Assembly (NCBI GenBank): GCA_036226585.1
Contig: CP108997.1
Coordinates: 6,448,001-6,512,000 of the forward strand
Length of the DNA: 64,000 nt
Source: Streptomyces sp. NBC_00708
GTDB taxonomy: Bacteria > Actinomycetota > Actinomycetes > Streptomycetales > Streptomycetaceae
Direction of reading: 5' to 3'
Part shown: positions 35,002 through 45,453 of the stretch, piece after piece
Layout of the letters: each line of letters starts with the position of its first letter
Position numbering within the stretch: the stretch's first letter is position 1
Notes under the pieces: model-generated
Databases searched by the model: none
What the model was told of the DNA's origin: nothing
Seen by the model: the letters and a program-made list of their open reading frames with translations, nothing else
Translations under genes and position numbers: made by a program

Positions 35002-38000
35002 TCATGACACGGCGCCCCCGGTGAGCGCCGTCAGGTCGGCGAGCAGTTCGGACGCGGTCACCGTGTCCAGCCCGGCGAACCGCAGGTCGTGGGGGCGGTG
35101 GTGCCAGTAGTCGGACGGCTCGACGTCGAGCCAGACGGTCTCCAGGGTCTGCTCGGGGTACACGTCGACCGCACCGACCGCGATGCCCCCGTCGAGGGCG
35201 ATCACCAGATGGCAGCTGTCTCCGAGGCGCTTGGAGATCCAGCGCTCCACGCCGTTGTCCTCCGGGTTCCCGCGCTGCCAGCCGTACCGCTCCAGGCCGA
35301 GGACCTTGCCCGTGGGCACCTTGATCCCCTCGAAGCGGCTCAGCCGGTGGCCGGCGGACTCCTCCTCGGTCAGGGCGAACACCGGACGTCCGAGCTGCGG
35401 GAACGGCTGCGTGATCGCCTGGTCCGCGAACATCTCCGACCAGGCGGTCACCGCCTCGCCCAGGTGCAGGGGGTGGGGGAGCCGCACGGTCGCCCCGCCG
35501 GGCAGGCCGAAGGCGGCACCCCCGACGTCGGTGAACGTCCGGTCCTCCGCCACCCGGAACGCCGTGGCCGCCCCGTCCGTCTCGCTCAGCCACACCAGCC
35601 GGCGCACCAGGTGCCCTGTCAGCGGATGGGCGACGAACAGCTCGGTGAACTCCTGCGCCGTCCAGGAGCGGTCCGCCACCATGGCGGCCTCCAGCCGGTG
35701 CACCTGGTCGGAGGCGATCGCCCGGACCTCCCTCTTCAGGGCCATGAACCGCTTGCGCTCGGCCGGCGCCAGCTCCGCGTCGTCCTTCGCGCCGGGCTTC
35801 GGCAGGTCCTTGAGGCGTGTGCCGCCGCCGTCCCGGACGTAGGGGCGCAACTGCTCGTCGAAGCCCACCGTGAACGTCCGGCTGCCGTAGTCGACGACCG
35901 TGGAACCGTCCGCGTCCAGACCCAGGTCGGGCACCAGCCGGTCCGAGAGCTGTTCGCCCGTCAGCCCGAGGCCCGCCGCCACTTCGGCGATCTTCTCCGC
36001 GGCCCGCACCTTCAGGGCCTTGAACTTCACCCGCTGGGCGATCGAGTGCAGGTGAAGGAGCGCCGCGTCGGTGCCGATCGCCGCCAGCACGTCCAGCCCC
36101 TCCACCGCCCGGTGATGGGCGTTCTCGCCGGGCCAGGCCCGGATGACCGGCGTCAGCCTGAGCACCGTCCCGTCGTTGCCCAGCACACCCAGGGCGTGCA
36201 GCGCCCACGCCTCCTTGGCGGGCAGGAGGGCCAGGCGCCACTGTTCGAAGAGCGCCCAGGCGAACTCGGCCGCCGAGGCCGGGTCCACGATGCGCACCGC
36301 GTCGGCGAGGCCCGGATACGGCTCGCCCGGCTTGGACAGGGCCAGCATGGTCACGAGATGGCGGACCGACTCCTCGGGCAGCGCACCGCCCGAGGTGACC
36401 CCGATCTGTGGCAGCAGCGCCGGGTCCGCCCACGCCGGCGACTCGGGCATGGCGGCGGGCAGCGCCCGCTCCAGCGGATCGGCGGCCAGCAGCCCGGCCA
36501 CCGCCTCCACCGCTTTCTTTCCGTACCCCTCGGCGGCCTCGCGCACCACCGCGTCGCCGTGCAGCGCGGCGATCAGGAGCAACGCCTGCTCGGCGGCCCG
36601 CCGCGCCTTACCGGCCCTGCCGACGGCGCCCGGCACGAGCAGCGGCGCGGCCCGCACACCGTGCCGCTCGAACCAGGAACGGGCCACCGAGGCCGTGGAC
36701 TTGAGCCGCACCGCCCAGTCGGCCATGTGACACGCGACCCGGGTGTCGACGAACGGCAGCAGCAACGGGGCGAGCTCGCTGGGCCGGCGCGGCACCACGC
36801 GCAGCAGCAGGGGCAGGGCGGCGAGACCGAAGCGGGCTGCCACCGGCTTCAGTGTGTCCGCGCCGTCCCACACATCGGTCGGGTCCCAGGTGTCGAGCAG
36901 GGGCGCGACCCGCTCCTCGGGCCCGTGGACGTAGATCCAGGCCGGTCGCAGGTCCGACGCGTCGAGCCCGTAGCGCAGCGAGTCGAGGGTCTGTTCCCAG
37001 TCGTCCACCGCCTCCCGCCGGGTGTACCAGCTGCTCGTCGCCGCCCACTGCTCGCGCTCCCCGTCCCGCCACTCCGCGGCGGGCTCGCCGTCCGCCGTCA
37101 GGCCGGGGACGACGACGGGCCGCGCCGTGGTCCGTTCCCGGGTCCACAGCGGGGCCGTCAGCACGGCGGGAAGGGCGTCGGCGGGAGCGTCCGCGATGCG
37201 CTCGCCCCGGTTGAGCAGGGGCTCGACGATCTCCGCCGGTCCGGCGTCCAGCGTCGGCAGCACCCGCTCCGCGAGCGCGCGGTGGGTGGCGACGTGCGTG
37301 GCAAGCAGTCCTGATGCCGAGGCCGTGTCGCGGGCGTCCGCGGCGAGCAGCCGCAGCGCACGGGCCGGGTAACGGCGCATCGCCTCCAGAAGAGCCGGAC
37401 GGACCTGCTTGTCGTCGGCCTGGGCGAGCAGGGCGCCGAAGGCCTCGTCCGTCGGGAACTCGACGAGCGCGTCGGCGAGCTGCCGTTTCGCGTCCGCGTA
37501 GAAGTACCCCTTCTCCAGCTCCATGGCGAGCATCGGAACGATCGCCGTCCCGATGCCCTCGGCGGCCGTGGCGATCGCGCTCATGCTCCGGTCGTAACCG
37601 GAGGTGTTCGTGAACAGCCCGGCCTGCTCGGGCGAACCGAGCGAGCAGAGGATCAGGGAGAGGAGCCCGGGATCGGCCGTCCCGGTCGTCTCCGGGTCGG
37701 CGCAGAGTTCCGCGACCCAGTCGGACTCGCTCGGCGCCAGGTACGTCGTGACGACCCGTCGGTGGGCGTCGGTGCGGCAGGCGGACAGCGCCTCGACGGC
37801 GGCCCGGTACGTCGCGTCGTCCGCGGCGGCGAGCAGGGCCCGCACCCGGTCGGCGGCCACCCGGCTGTAGTGGGACGACCGGGTCTCCTGGGCCTCGGAC
37901 CGCGCCTCCAGCCACGCGTCGTAACGGCGCGCCCCGCTCTGCATCCAGTGCGGCTCGACCATGAACAGCTCCACCGCGGCGCGGGCCGCGAAGGGCAGCC

Positions 38001-38370
38001 CGTGCAGCCGCACCCAGCTGTCCGCCCAGGCGCTCCCGGGTGGTGCGTACATCCCGACGATCCGCGCCAGTGCCGCCGCCCCGACCGGCGAGGGCTCCCC
38101 GTCCAGATGCCGCCGGACCTCGGCGACGAGGGCCGCGTCACTGCGCGGCGCCTCCAGGAACTCCTGGATCCACGCCTGTTCCTCGGCCGTCCGCTCCGCG
38201 ACCGCGTCGGTCAGCTTCCTGTCCGCTCCGGCGGGCGTCCGCACGATGCCGCCGCGCCGGGGATGGACCAGGCGCCGCCAGCCGTCCGGCAGGACGAACG
38301 TGTCCTCGTCATCGCCCGTGGTCCCCCCGAACCGCGACGCACCGTCCTCGACAGCCTCCACAGCACGCAT
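35002..38370 (-). CDS. large DUF4132 protein
   Basis: 1122 residues, cytoplasmic, no membrane helix. Most of it is helical with HEAT-like repeats (runs of LALLDALGV-like helices through about 200-850). The C-terminal ~230 residues match DUF4132 (LTGHLVRRLVW, RLSRFEGIKVPTGKVLGLERYGWQRG), the domain found in MolR-like proteins of E. coli. I chose ATG at 38370, after a GGGTGAAGG stretch; a longer frame to 38454 lacks protein-like sequence. Function is unknown; MolR's role as a molybdate regulator is itself doubtful. Confidence 0.85.
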   Translation of the reverse strand: MRAVEAVEDGASRFGGTTGDDEDTFVLPDGWRRLVHPRRGGIVRTPAGADRKLTDAVAERTAEEQAWIQEFLEAPRSDAALVAEVRRHLDGEPSPVGAAALARIVGMYAPPGSAWADSWVRLHGLPFAARAAVELFMVEPHWMQSGARRYDAWLEARSEAQETRSSHYSRVAADRVRALLAAADDATYRAAVEALSACRTDAHRRVVTTYLAPSESDWVAELCADPETTGTADPGLLSLILCSLGSPEQAGLFTNTSGYDRSMSAIATAAEGIGTAIVPMLAMELEKGYFYADAKRQLADALVEFPTDEAFGALLAQADDKQVRPALLEAMRRYPARALRLLAADARDTASASGLLATHVATHRALAERVLPTLDAGPAEIVEPLLNRGERIADAPADALPAVLTAPLWTRERTTARPVVVPGLTADGEPAAEWRDGEREQWAATSSWYTRREAVDDWEQTLDSLRYGLDASDLRPAWIYVHGPEERVAPLLDTWDPTDVWDGADTLKPVAARFGLAALPLLLRVVPRRPSELAPLLLPFVDTRVACHMADWAVRLKSTASVARSWFERHGVRAAPLLVPGAVGRAGKARRAAEQALLLIAALHGDAVVREAAEGYGKKAVEAVAGLLAADPLERALPAAMPESPAWADPALLPQIGVTSGGALPEESVRHLVTMLALSKPGEPYPGLADAVRIVDPASAAEFAWALFEQWRLALLPAKEAWALHALGVLGNDGTVLRLTPVIRAWPGENAHHRAVEGLDVLAAIGTDAALLHLHSIAQRVKFKALKVRAAEKIAEVAAGLGLTGEQLSDRLVPDLGLDADGSTVVDYGSRTFTVGFDEQLRPYVRDGGGTRLKDLPKPGAKDDAELAPAERKRFMALKREVRAIASDQVHRLEAAMVADRSWTAQEFTELFVAHPLTGHLVRRLVWLSETDGAATAFRVAEDRTFTDVGGAAFGLPGGATVRLPHPLHLGEAVTAWSEMFADQAITQPFPQLGRPVFALTEEESAGHRLSRFEGIKVPTGKVLGLERYGWQRGNPEDNGVERWISKRLGDSCHLVIALDGGIAVGAVDVYPEQTLETVWLDVEPSDYWHHRPHDLRFAGLDTVTASELLADLTALTGGAVS

Positions 38371-38478
38371 GGGCCCGCCCCCTTCACCCCTGGTGACCCC
38401 GTATGTCACGGGTCGTTCGATCAGTGGTTCCACAGTAGAACCGACCACTGACAACGCAGGGTGACCGGGGCGGTCCGG

Positions 38479-38919
38479 TCAGGGCGCGGAGACGGCCCGG
38501 GGCCCGTAGGCCTGGGTCCACGACGGCGTCACGCCGGTCACCTGGCAGACCATCAGGAACAGCGGAATCGGCGGGGTGTACGGCGTGCGGCTGTCGGGCT
38601 GGTGGATCAGCCGGGGCCGCACGGCGGGCACGCACGTCCCGCGCGCGTAGGCGACCTGCTCGGGCCAGTCCAGATCGAGGTCGGAGCCGGCCGGGACGAT
38701 CCACCACCAGCGCTCGGCGTCCGCGAAGACGCAGCCGGTGCGCGGCAGATGGGACATCAGCCGGAAGCCGTGGCGGGCGGGCACTCCGACCGCGTCGCAG
38801 CCCAGGCTCGCCGAAAGGGTCGTGGGCAGCGGCAGCTGGACCCGGCCGGGGCGCGAGGAGCCGGCCGGCTCGCGGGAGCGGCGCTGTCCGAGGAAGTGGT
38901 TCATGGCGTTCTTCAGCAT
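38479..38919 (-). CDS. conserved Streptomyces hypothetical protein
   Basis: 146 residues, soluble. A Trp-rich core (FADAERWWWIVPAGSDLDLDWP) is followed by IHQPDSRTPYTPPIPLFLMVCQVTG. I have the impression that this type recurs next to ATP-binding regulatory genes in Streptomyces, but know no domain name. Its ATG lies 7 bp inside the end of the upstream ATP-binding gene, so the two are probably coupled. It may be a partner in that regulatory module. Confidence 0.7.
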   Translation of the reverse strand: MLKNAMNHFLGQRRSREPAGSSRPGRVQLPLPTTLSASLGCDAVGVPARHGFRLMSHLPRTGCVFADAERWWWIVPAGSDLDLDWPEQVAYARGTCVPAVRPRLIHQPDSRTPYTPPIPLFLMVCQVTGVTPSWTQAYGPRAVSAP

Positions 38920-39371
38920 GAGTGCTCCGAGCCGTGCGGCAGTTCTGCCCAGACGATGCGGCCCGAGCCGTCGCCGGCGTCGCGCGATCCCCAGGCGCCG
39001 GCCAGTGAGTCGACGAGCAGCAGGCCGCGTCCGTGCTCGTCGTCCGCGCCTCTGCCCAGGCGCGGTCCGCCGGGCTGGTGTCCCTGGTCCTGCACGGATA
39101 TGCGCAGCCGGCCGTCCAGGCACCGCAGTTCGCACAGGACCCGCGAACTCGCGGTGTGCACCACCGCGTTGGTCACCAGCTCGGACACGATCAGGACCGC
39201 GGCCTCGCGCGCGTCGTCACCCGTGTGCCATTCGTCGAGCCGGGTCTTCGTCAGACGCCGGGCGGCGGCGACCGATTCGGGGTGCGCGGGCAGCGCGAAG
39301 CAGTACCGGAGCGCTTCGGCCCCCGGGCGGAGATCCACGAGCCGGGGGATGAGCGCACTGCCAGGTGCCAC
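38913..39371 (-). CDS. ATP-binding protein, anti-sigma-factor kinase-like (HATPase_c_2)
   Basis: 152 residues. A stand-alone GHKL ATPase: N-box VSELVTNAVVHT, G1 VQDQGHQPG, G2 GRGLLLVDSLAGAWG. It resembles the SpoIIAB/RsbW-like proteins that streptomycetes carry in many copies. It is divergent from an XRE/DUF397 pair, the standard arrangement of WhiJ-like and AbaA-like modules in development. Target sigma factor, if any, is unknown. Confidence 0.9.
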   Translation of the reverse strand: MAPGSALIPRLVDLRPGAEALRYCFALPAHPESVAAARRLTKTRLDEWHTGDDAREAAVLIVSELVTNAVVHTASSRVLCELRCLDGRLRISVQDQGHQPGGPRLGRGADDEHGRGLLLVDSLAGAWGSRDAGDGSGRIVWAELPHGSEHSC

Positions 39372-39492
39372 GACCGAATCCTCACAGTGGGGGCTGCGTC
39401 ACGCTTCGCGATCTTCGAAAAGACCGCGGGCACAACAGGTCAACTGATTTCGCACTCCAACTCTCCCTCTGTCGCGAACACTTGGCAAGGGG

Positions 39493-39513
39493 CACTCTGA
39501 AAATTCCAGAGTG
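39493..39513. promoter_or_regulatory. inverted repeat ahead of the XRE regulator
   Basis: CACTCTG and CAGAGTG flank a 7-nt AT-rich centre, 64 bp before the XRE start and within the 205-bp divergent region. It is a plausible site for the XRE repressor. Confidence 0.45.
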
Positions 39514-39576
39514 GCTGTGTCTTTGGCGGCAGGCACATGGCACACTGCACCCATACAGCGCATGGGGAGGTCTGAA

Positions 39577-40437
39577 GTGAGCGAACCGCGGTCCGCCCCG
39601 ACCGTGGGCCAGGTCGTTCTCGGCAAGCGTCTGCAGGACCTGCGGGAGCGTGTCGGCATGAGCCGGGACCAGGCCGCCAAGGTGCTGCACGTCGCCCCGG
39701 CGACCGTCCGCAGGATGGAGACCGCCGAGGTCGCTCTCAAGATCCCCTATGTACAGGTGCTGCTGAAGGCCTACGGGATCTCGGACGAGGAGGCGGACGC
39801 CTTCGTCGACCTCGCGGAGGAGGCCAACAGGCCGGGCTGGTGGCAGCGGTTCCACGATGTGCTGCCCGACTGGTTCAGCATGTACGTCAGCCTGGAGGGC
39901 GCCGCGAGCCTGCTGCGCATGTACGAACCGCACTTCGTCCCCGGACTGCTCCAGACCGAGGACTACGCGCGGACGGTGATGCGCACCGGGGCCGTCGGCC
40001 AGACCAGGCCGGAGGACATCGAGCGCCATGTGGCGCTGCGGATGGAACGGCAGTCCCTGCTCACCAAGCCGGACGCCCCACGCCTGTGGGTGGTGATGGA
40101 CGAAACCGTTCTGCGCCGTCCGGTGGGCAGCACCGAGATCATGCGCGCCCAGGTGGACAAGCTGCTGGAAGCCACGGCGATGCCGAACGTGACCCTGCAG
40201 ATCGCGGAGTTCTCCACCGGCCATCACCCGGGGACGTACGGGCCGTTCGTGCTCTTCCGGTTCGCCGTCCCCGAACTGCCCGACATGGTCTTCAGTGAAT
40301 ATCTGACCGGAGCCGTCTACTTCGACGCGCGCCCGGAGGTGGCCTCCTACCTCGAGGTCATGGACCGCATGGCGGCCCAGGCCGCGACTGCACAACGCAC
40401 GAAGGAACTCCTCCGGGACTTCCGCAAGGAGCTGTGA
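39577..40437 (+). CDS. XRE-family regulator with DUF5753 domain (WhiJ-like)
   Basis: 286 residues from GTG at 39577, preceded by GGGGAGG; an in-frame ATG at 39562 is less well placed. The helix-turn-helix is at about 10-65 (LGKRLQDLRERVGMSRDQAAKVLHVAPATVRRME). DUF5753 fills the rest (EPHFVPGLLQTEDYART, TLQIAEFSTGHHPGTYGPFVLFRF). WhiJ-type proteins repress developmental genes and are relieved by a small partner, here the overlapping DUF397 product. Confidence 0.92.
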   Translation: MSEPRSAPTVGQVVLGKRLQDLRERVGMSRDQAAKVLHVAPATVRRMETAEVALKIPYVQVLLKAYGISDEEADAFVDLAEEANRPGWWQRFHDVLPDWFSMYVSLEGAASLLRMYEPHFVPGLLQTEDYARTVMRTGAVGQTRPEDIERHVALRMERQSLLTKPDAPRLWVVMDETVLRRPVGSTEIMRAQVDKLLEATAMPNVTLQIAEFSTGHHPGTYGPFVLFRFAVPELPDMVFSEYLTGAVYFDARPEVASYLEVMDRMAAQAATAQRTKELLRDFRKEL

Positions 40438-40673
40438 TGACACCCATATACAACGGCATGCCGGCCGCTGACCTCGGCTCCGAAGGCTGGTACAAGCCCT
40501 GGAGCGGTGGCAACGGCGGCAACTGCGTCGAGGCCATGAAACTGGCCGACGGGAGAATCGCCATGCGCCAGTCAGCGGACCCCGACGGTCCGGCCCTGAT
40601 CTACACCCACCGCGAGATCGCCGCGTTCATCCAGGGCGCCAAGGCCGGCCAGGCCGACTTCCTGCTGACCTGA
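40434..40673 (+). CDS. DUF397 protein
   Basis: 79 residues from GTG 40434, or 78 from the ATG at 40437; both overlap the XRE stop. The DUF397 core is present: W-YKPW-SGGNGGNCVEAM, VAMR-like IAMRQSADPDGPALIYT, then FIQGAKAGQADF. These small proteins pair with WhiJ-like XRE regulators and are thought to relieve their repression. Confidence 0.93.
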   Translation: MMTPIYNGMPAADLGSEGWYKPWSGGNGGNCVEAMKLADGRIAMRQSADPDGPALIYTHREIAAFIQGAKAGQADFLLT

Positions 40674-40718
40674 CCCCGTCCGTCGGGCGCGGATCTCCCC
40701 GCACGTCACAATGGACGC

Positions 40719-41174
40719 ATGTCCCGACGCACCTCCCGCTCCCGGCGCCCGTCCGCCGCGAGCCCCCGCAGCACCCCTGCCCCCGGAATCACCTCGGCTT
40801 CGCCGTGCCCCTGCGGGCTGCCCGCCGCCTACGCCGAGTGCTGCGGCCGGCTGCACGCGGGGGCTCCGGCGCCGACCTGCGAGGCACTGATGCGTTCGCG
40901 GTACGCCGCCTTCGTCGTCCGGGACGCCGGGTATCTGCTGCGCACCTGGCACCCGGACCACCGCCCCGACGCGCTCGATCTCGACCCCGGGCAGCGCTGG
41001 CAGGGCCTGGAGGTCCTGGAGACCACGGAGGGCAGCGCCTTCCACACCACCGGCACCGTCACCTTCCGCGCCCACTACACGGCGGGCGGCCGGGCCGGCT
41101 CCCTCCACGAGAAGAGCCGCTTCGTCCGGCACGAGGGTGCCTGGGTCTACGAGACCGCCGTCTTCGCCGACTGA
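40719..41174 (+). CDS. YchJ-family (UPF0225) protein with SEC-C motif
   Basis: 151 residues. A SEC-C zinc motif (PCPCG...YAECCGRLHAG) is followed by the NTF2-like YchJ domain (EALMRSRYAAFVV, YLLRTWHP, VTFRAHY, HEKSRFVR). The first ~28 residues are Ser/Arg/Pro-rich. Role unknown; SEC-C motifs bind zinc and often contact the translocase or ribosome. Confidence 0.9.
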   Translation: MSRRTSRSRRPSAASPRSTPAPGITSASPCPCGLPAAYAECCGRLHAGAPAPTCEALMRSRYAAFVVRDAGYLLRTWHPDHRPDALDLDPGQRWQGLEVLETTEGSAFHTTGTVTFRAHYTAGGRAGSLHEKSRFVRHEGAWVYETAVFAD

Positions 41175-41195
41175 CGGCTCGATCGCGGCAGGCCG

Positions 41196-43268
41196 TCAGA
41201 CCGGCGCGCCCGCCGGTGCCACCGGGGCCAGCTCCTGCGTGAGGTCCTCCGCCAGCAGCCGCTTGGCGATCACGTCGACCGCGGCGCGCAGCCGGGTGTC
41301 GTCCGGGCGCTCGCCGTCGTCGCCCAGCTGTTCGTGGAGCCAGCGGGCCCAGGCGTCGTTGATGGTCCGGGCCTCGCGGCTGCCGGCGGCGGTGTGCTGG
41401 AACAGGTGACCGTCCCCGGTGAGGAAGCCCTCCTCGATCATGCGGTCGAAGACCGGGACCAGAACCTCCGGTGGAATCCGGTGCCGCGCGGCGATCAGCC
41501 GGAGCCCCGCGTGGCCGACCATCCGTGTGAACAGCTCCACCTGCATCACCGCCCAGGCGCCCGCCATGTCCAGCCGGGTGTCCGAATCGACGACGATCCG
41601 CCGTGCCGTCTCCGGGTCCACCCGCCGCAGCACCTTGGCCACCGAGAACTCCAGCAGCTGGGCCGGGTCCTGGGTGTTCGGCGAGGCGAAGCCCTCACCC
41701 ATGTCCGTCGACCCGGCCCGTACGGTGTCCCGCAGCTTCACCTGCTTGAGGAACAGCGCGACGACGAACCCGAGCAGCGCCACGGGCACCGTCCACAGGA
41801 ACACGGTGTGGAGGGTGTCGGCGTAGGCCTGGGCCAGCGGTTCCGACTGGGCGGCGGGCAGCGCGTGCAGCCCTTCGGGGCTCTGGGAGGCCTTCGCCAG
41901 GACGGCCGGATCGCCGCCCGCCCGCGCGGCCTCGGTGATCCCGTCCTCGAGGTGCGGGCCGAGCGCGTTGGCGTAGATCGTCCCGAAGACGGCGGTGCCG
42001 AAGGAGCTGCCGAGCGTACGGAAGAAGGTGACGCCCGAGGTCGCCGTGCCCAGGTCCGCGTAGTCGACGGTGTTCTGCACGGCGATCGTCAGGACCTGCA
42101 TGGAGAGCCCGATGCCGATGCCGAGCACCAGCATGTACAGCGACTCCAGCCAGACCCCGCTGTCCGGGCCCATCCGGGAGAGCAGGAACAGACCGGCCGC
42201 CATGACCAGCGACCCGATGATGGGGAAGATCCGGTAACGCCCGGTCTTGCTGACCACGTTGCCGCTGAAGATCGACGCCGCGAGCAGACCGACGACCATC
42301 GGCAGCGTCCGCACGCCGGACAGGGTCGCCGAGTCGCCGTCCACGTACTGGAGATACGTCGGCAGGAAGATCATCGCGCCGAGCATCGCGAAGCCCACGA
42401 TGAAGCTGAGGATCGAGCAGACCGTGAAGACCGGGTTGCCGAAGAGCCGCATCGGCAGCATCGGTTCCTTCGCCCGGAACTCGACCAGGCAGAACAGCGC
42501 GAGCGCCACCAGACCGAGGACGAACAGGCCGATGATGACGCCGGAGCCCCAGGCGTACTCGTTGCCGCCCCAGCTGGTGGCCAGGATCAGGGCGCTGGCC
42601 CCGACCGTGACCAGCGCGATGCCCAGGTAGTCGATGACCGGCCGCCCGGCCGCCTTGACGGACGGGATCGTCCGGGCCGCCGCGATGACCACCACGATCG
42701 CGATCGGCACATTGACGTAGAACGCCCAGCGCCAGGTCAGATGGTCGGTGAACAGCCCGCCGAGCAGGGGGCCGATCACCGTCGACACACCGAAGACGGC
42801 ACCGATCGCGCCCTGGTACTTGCCCCGGTCGCGCAGCGGGATGACGTCGGCGATGAGCGCCATCGAGGTGACCATCAGACCGCCGGCGCCGATGCCCTGG
42901 AGGCCGCGCCACACGATCAGCAGCGTCATGTTCGTCGCGAGCCCGCAGAGGAACGAGCCGGTGATGAAGATGACCGCGGACAGCTGGAAGACGATCTTCC
43001 GCCCGAACAGGTCGCCGAACTTGCCGACCAGGACCGTCGCCACCGTCTCCGCGAGCAGATAGGCGGTGACCACCCACGACATGTGCGCGGCGCCCCCGAG
43101 GTCCGAGACGATCGTCGGCAGCGCGGTGCCCACGATCGTCTGGTCCAGCGCGGCCAGCAGGATGCCCAGCACGATCGTGGCGAAGACGATGTTGCGGCGG
43201 CGTGGGTCGAGCACGGGCGGCGCTGCGGCACTCTGCGTGGCGGGGGCGGTCTCGCTGGCAGTGGTCAC
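41196..43268 (-). CDS. MFS multidrug exporter (DHA2, 14 TM) with fused C-terminal domain
   Basis: 690 residues. The first ~510 form a DHA2/EmrB-QacA transporter: motif D1 LDQTIVGTALPTI, motif A GKFGDLFGRK, motif B RGLQGIGAGG, motif C GPLLGGLF. The remaining ~180 residues are soluble and helical (VAKVLRRVDPETARRIV, HRIPPEVLVPVFDRMIEEGFL, ARTINDAWARWLHEQL). They look like a winged-helix or regulatory module facing the cytoplasm. GTG start with GAGGG upstream. No adjacent TetR/MarR gene; expected to export drugs or a metabolite by proton antiport. Confidence 0.9.
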   Translation of the reverse strand: MTTASETAPATQSAAAPPVLDPRRRNIVFATIVLGILLAALDQTIVGTALPTIVSDLGGAAHMSWVVTAYLLAETVATVLVGKFGDLFGRKIVFQLSAVIFITGSFLCGLATNMTLLIVWRGLQGIGAGGLMVTSMALIADVIPLRDRGKYQGAIGAVFGVSTVIGPLLGGLFTDHLTWRWAFYVNVPIAIVVVIAAARTIPSVKAAGRPVIDYLGIALVTVGASALILATSWGGNEYAWGSGVIIGLFVLGLVALALFCLVEFRAKEPMLPMRLFGNPVFTVCSILSFIVGFAMLGAMIFLPTYLQYVDGDSATLSGVRTLPMVVGLLAASIFSGNVVSKTGRYRIFPIIGSLVMAAGLFLLSRMGPDSGVWLESLYMLVLGIGIGLSMQVLTIAVQNTVDYADLGTATSGVTFFRTLGSSFGTAVFGTIYANALGPHLEDGITEAARAGGDPAVLAKASQSPEGLHALPAAQSEPLAQAYADTLHTVFLWTVPVALLGFVVALFLKQVKLRDTVRAGSTDMGEGFASPNTQDPAQLLEFSVAKVLRRVDPETARRIVVDSDTRLDMAGAWAVMQVELFTRMVGHAGLRLIAARHRIPPEVLVPVFDRMIEEGFLTGDGHLFQHTAAGSREARTINDAWARWLHEQLGDDGERPDDTRLRAAVDVIAKRLLAEDLTQELAPVAPAGAPV

Positions 43269-43323
43269 CTTTGCACCCTCACATCGCTCGGTGTCACCCG
43301 CATGCGGGGTACGTCCGGATGTG

Positions 43324-44151
43324 TCAGTCGAGCAGATCCCGCAGCGAGGCCGTCATACGGGTGGCGAATGCCTCCCGTACGGGTGCGGCTACCCGGTCCA
43401 GCGAGAGATACGGGTTGAGGTCCTCCAGTTCTACGAGGAGCAGCCCGCCGTCCGCCGTCCGGCAGGCGTCCACGCGCTGGATGCCGTGGTCCAGGGTGTT
43501 CCACTCCACGAAGGACCGGGCGAAGGCCAGGTCCGCCGCGCTCGCCGCGTACGGCTCCAGCACCCACCGCCGCTCCGGGTCCGGGGCGTGCAGCGCGTAC
43601 TGGAAGTCATGGTCGACGTAGTAGAAGGACACCTCGTAGCGGAAGTCGATCCGGGGCTGGACGAGCAGGGTGCCGTCGGCGCCCGGATCGAGCTCCGGCG
43701 TCGTCACGAAGGTGAGGCCCACCGAGTCCGCGCCCAGCTTCGGCTTGACCACATAGCCCGCTGCCGCCGGAAGCAGCCCGAGGTCCGCCGCCCGGTCCAC
43801 GGTGGGGATGACCGGGTATCCGGCGTGGCTCAGGTCGACGAGGTACTGCTTGCCCGCCATGTCCCCGCGCCCCGTCAGCGGGTTGTACACGCGGGTGCCC
43901 AGCTCCAGGGCCCGTGCCCGGAACGCGTCGTACGCCTCCTGGTAGTGCAGGACCGGGCCGCTGTTGCGTACGACGACGGCGTCGAAGCGGTCGAGCAGGG
44001 CGGCGGCGTCGCGCGGGTGGCACAGCGCCAGGTCGAAGTCTTCGCGCAGCCGCGACGTCAGGCGGATGTCCTCGTCGCAGTAGCGCCGGCCGCGCGCCTC
44101 GTAGGCGAGGTCGGTGACGAAGAGGACGGACGGGCGCGGGACGGCGGGCAT
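43324..44151 (-). CDS. ATP-grasp domain protein
   Basis: 275 residues from ATG 44151 (GGGGGA upstream); an in-frame ATG at 44193 would add 14 residues. The core resembles RimK/glutathione-synthetase ATP-grasp enzymes: YVVKPKLGADSVGLTFV (ATP-binding Lys and Gly loop), LLVQPRIDFRYEVSFYYV, and LLLVELEDLNPYLSLD with acidic/Asn metal ligands. Such enzymes join a carboxylate to an amine or thiol with ATP. Substrates are unknown and no biosynthetic neighbours are visible. It is downstream of the acyl-CoA dehydrogenase gene by 83 bp on the same strand. Confidence 0.75.
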   Translation of the reverse strand: MPAVPRPSVLFVTDLAYEARGRRYCDEDIRLTSRLREDFDLALCHPRDAAALLDRFDAVVVRNSGPVLHYQEAYDAFRARALELGTRVYNPLTGRGDMAGKQYLVDLSHAGYPVIPTVDRAADLGLLPAAAGYVVKPKLGADSVGLTFVTTPELDPGADGTLLVQPRIDFRYEVSFYYVDHDFQYALHAPDPERRWVLEPYAASAADLAFARSFVEWNTLDHGIQRVDACRTADGGLLLVELEDLNPYLSLDRVAAPVREAFATRMTASLRDLLD

Positions 44152-44234
44152 GGCGTTTCCCCCGGGTGCGGCGGTGGTTCCGGACCCGCTCATCCTCGCT
44201 GGCCCGGTTCCGCGCCCGCCCGCCGCCCCCGCGT

Positions 44235-45449
<1,215 letters not shown>

Positions 45450-45453
45450 CGGC

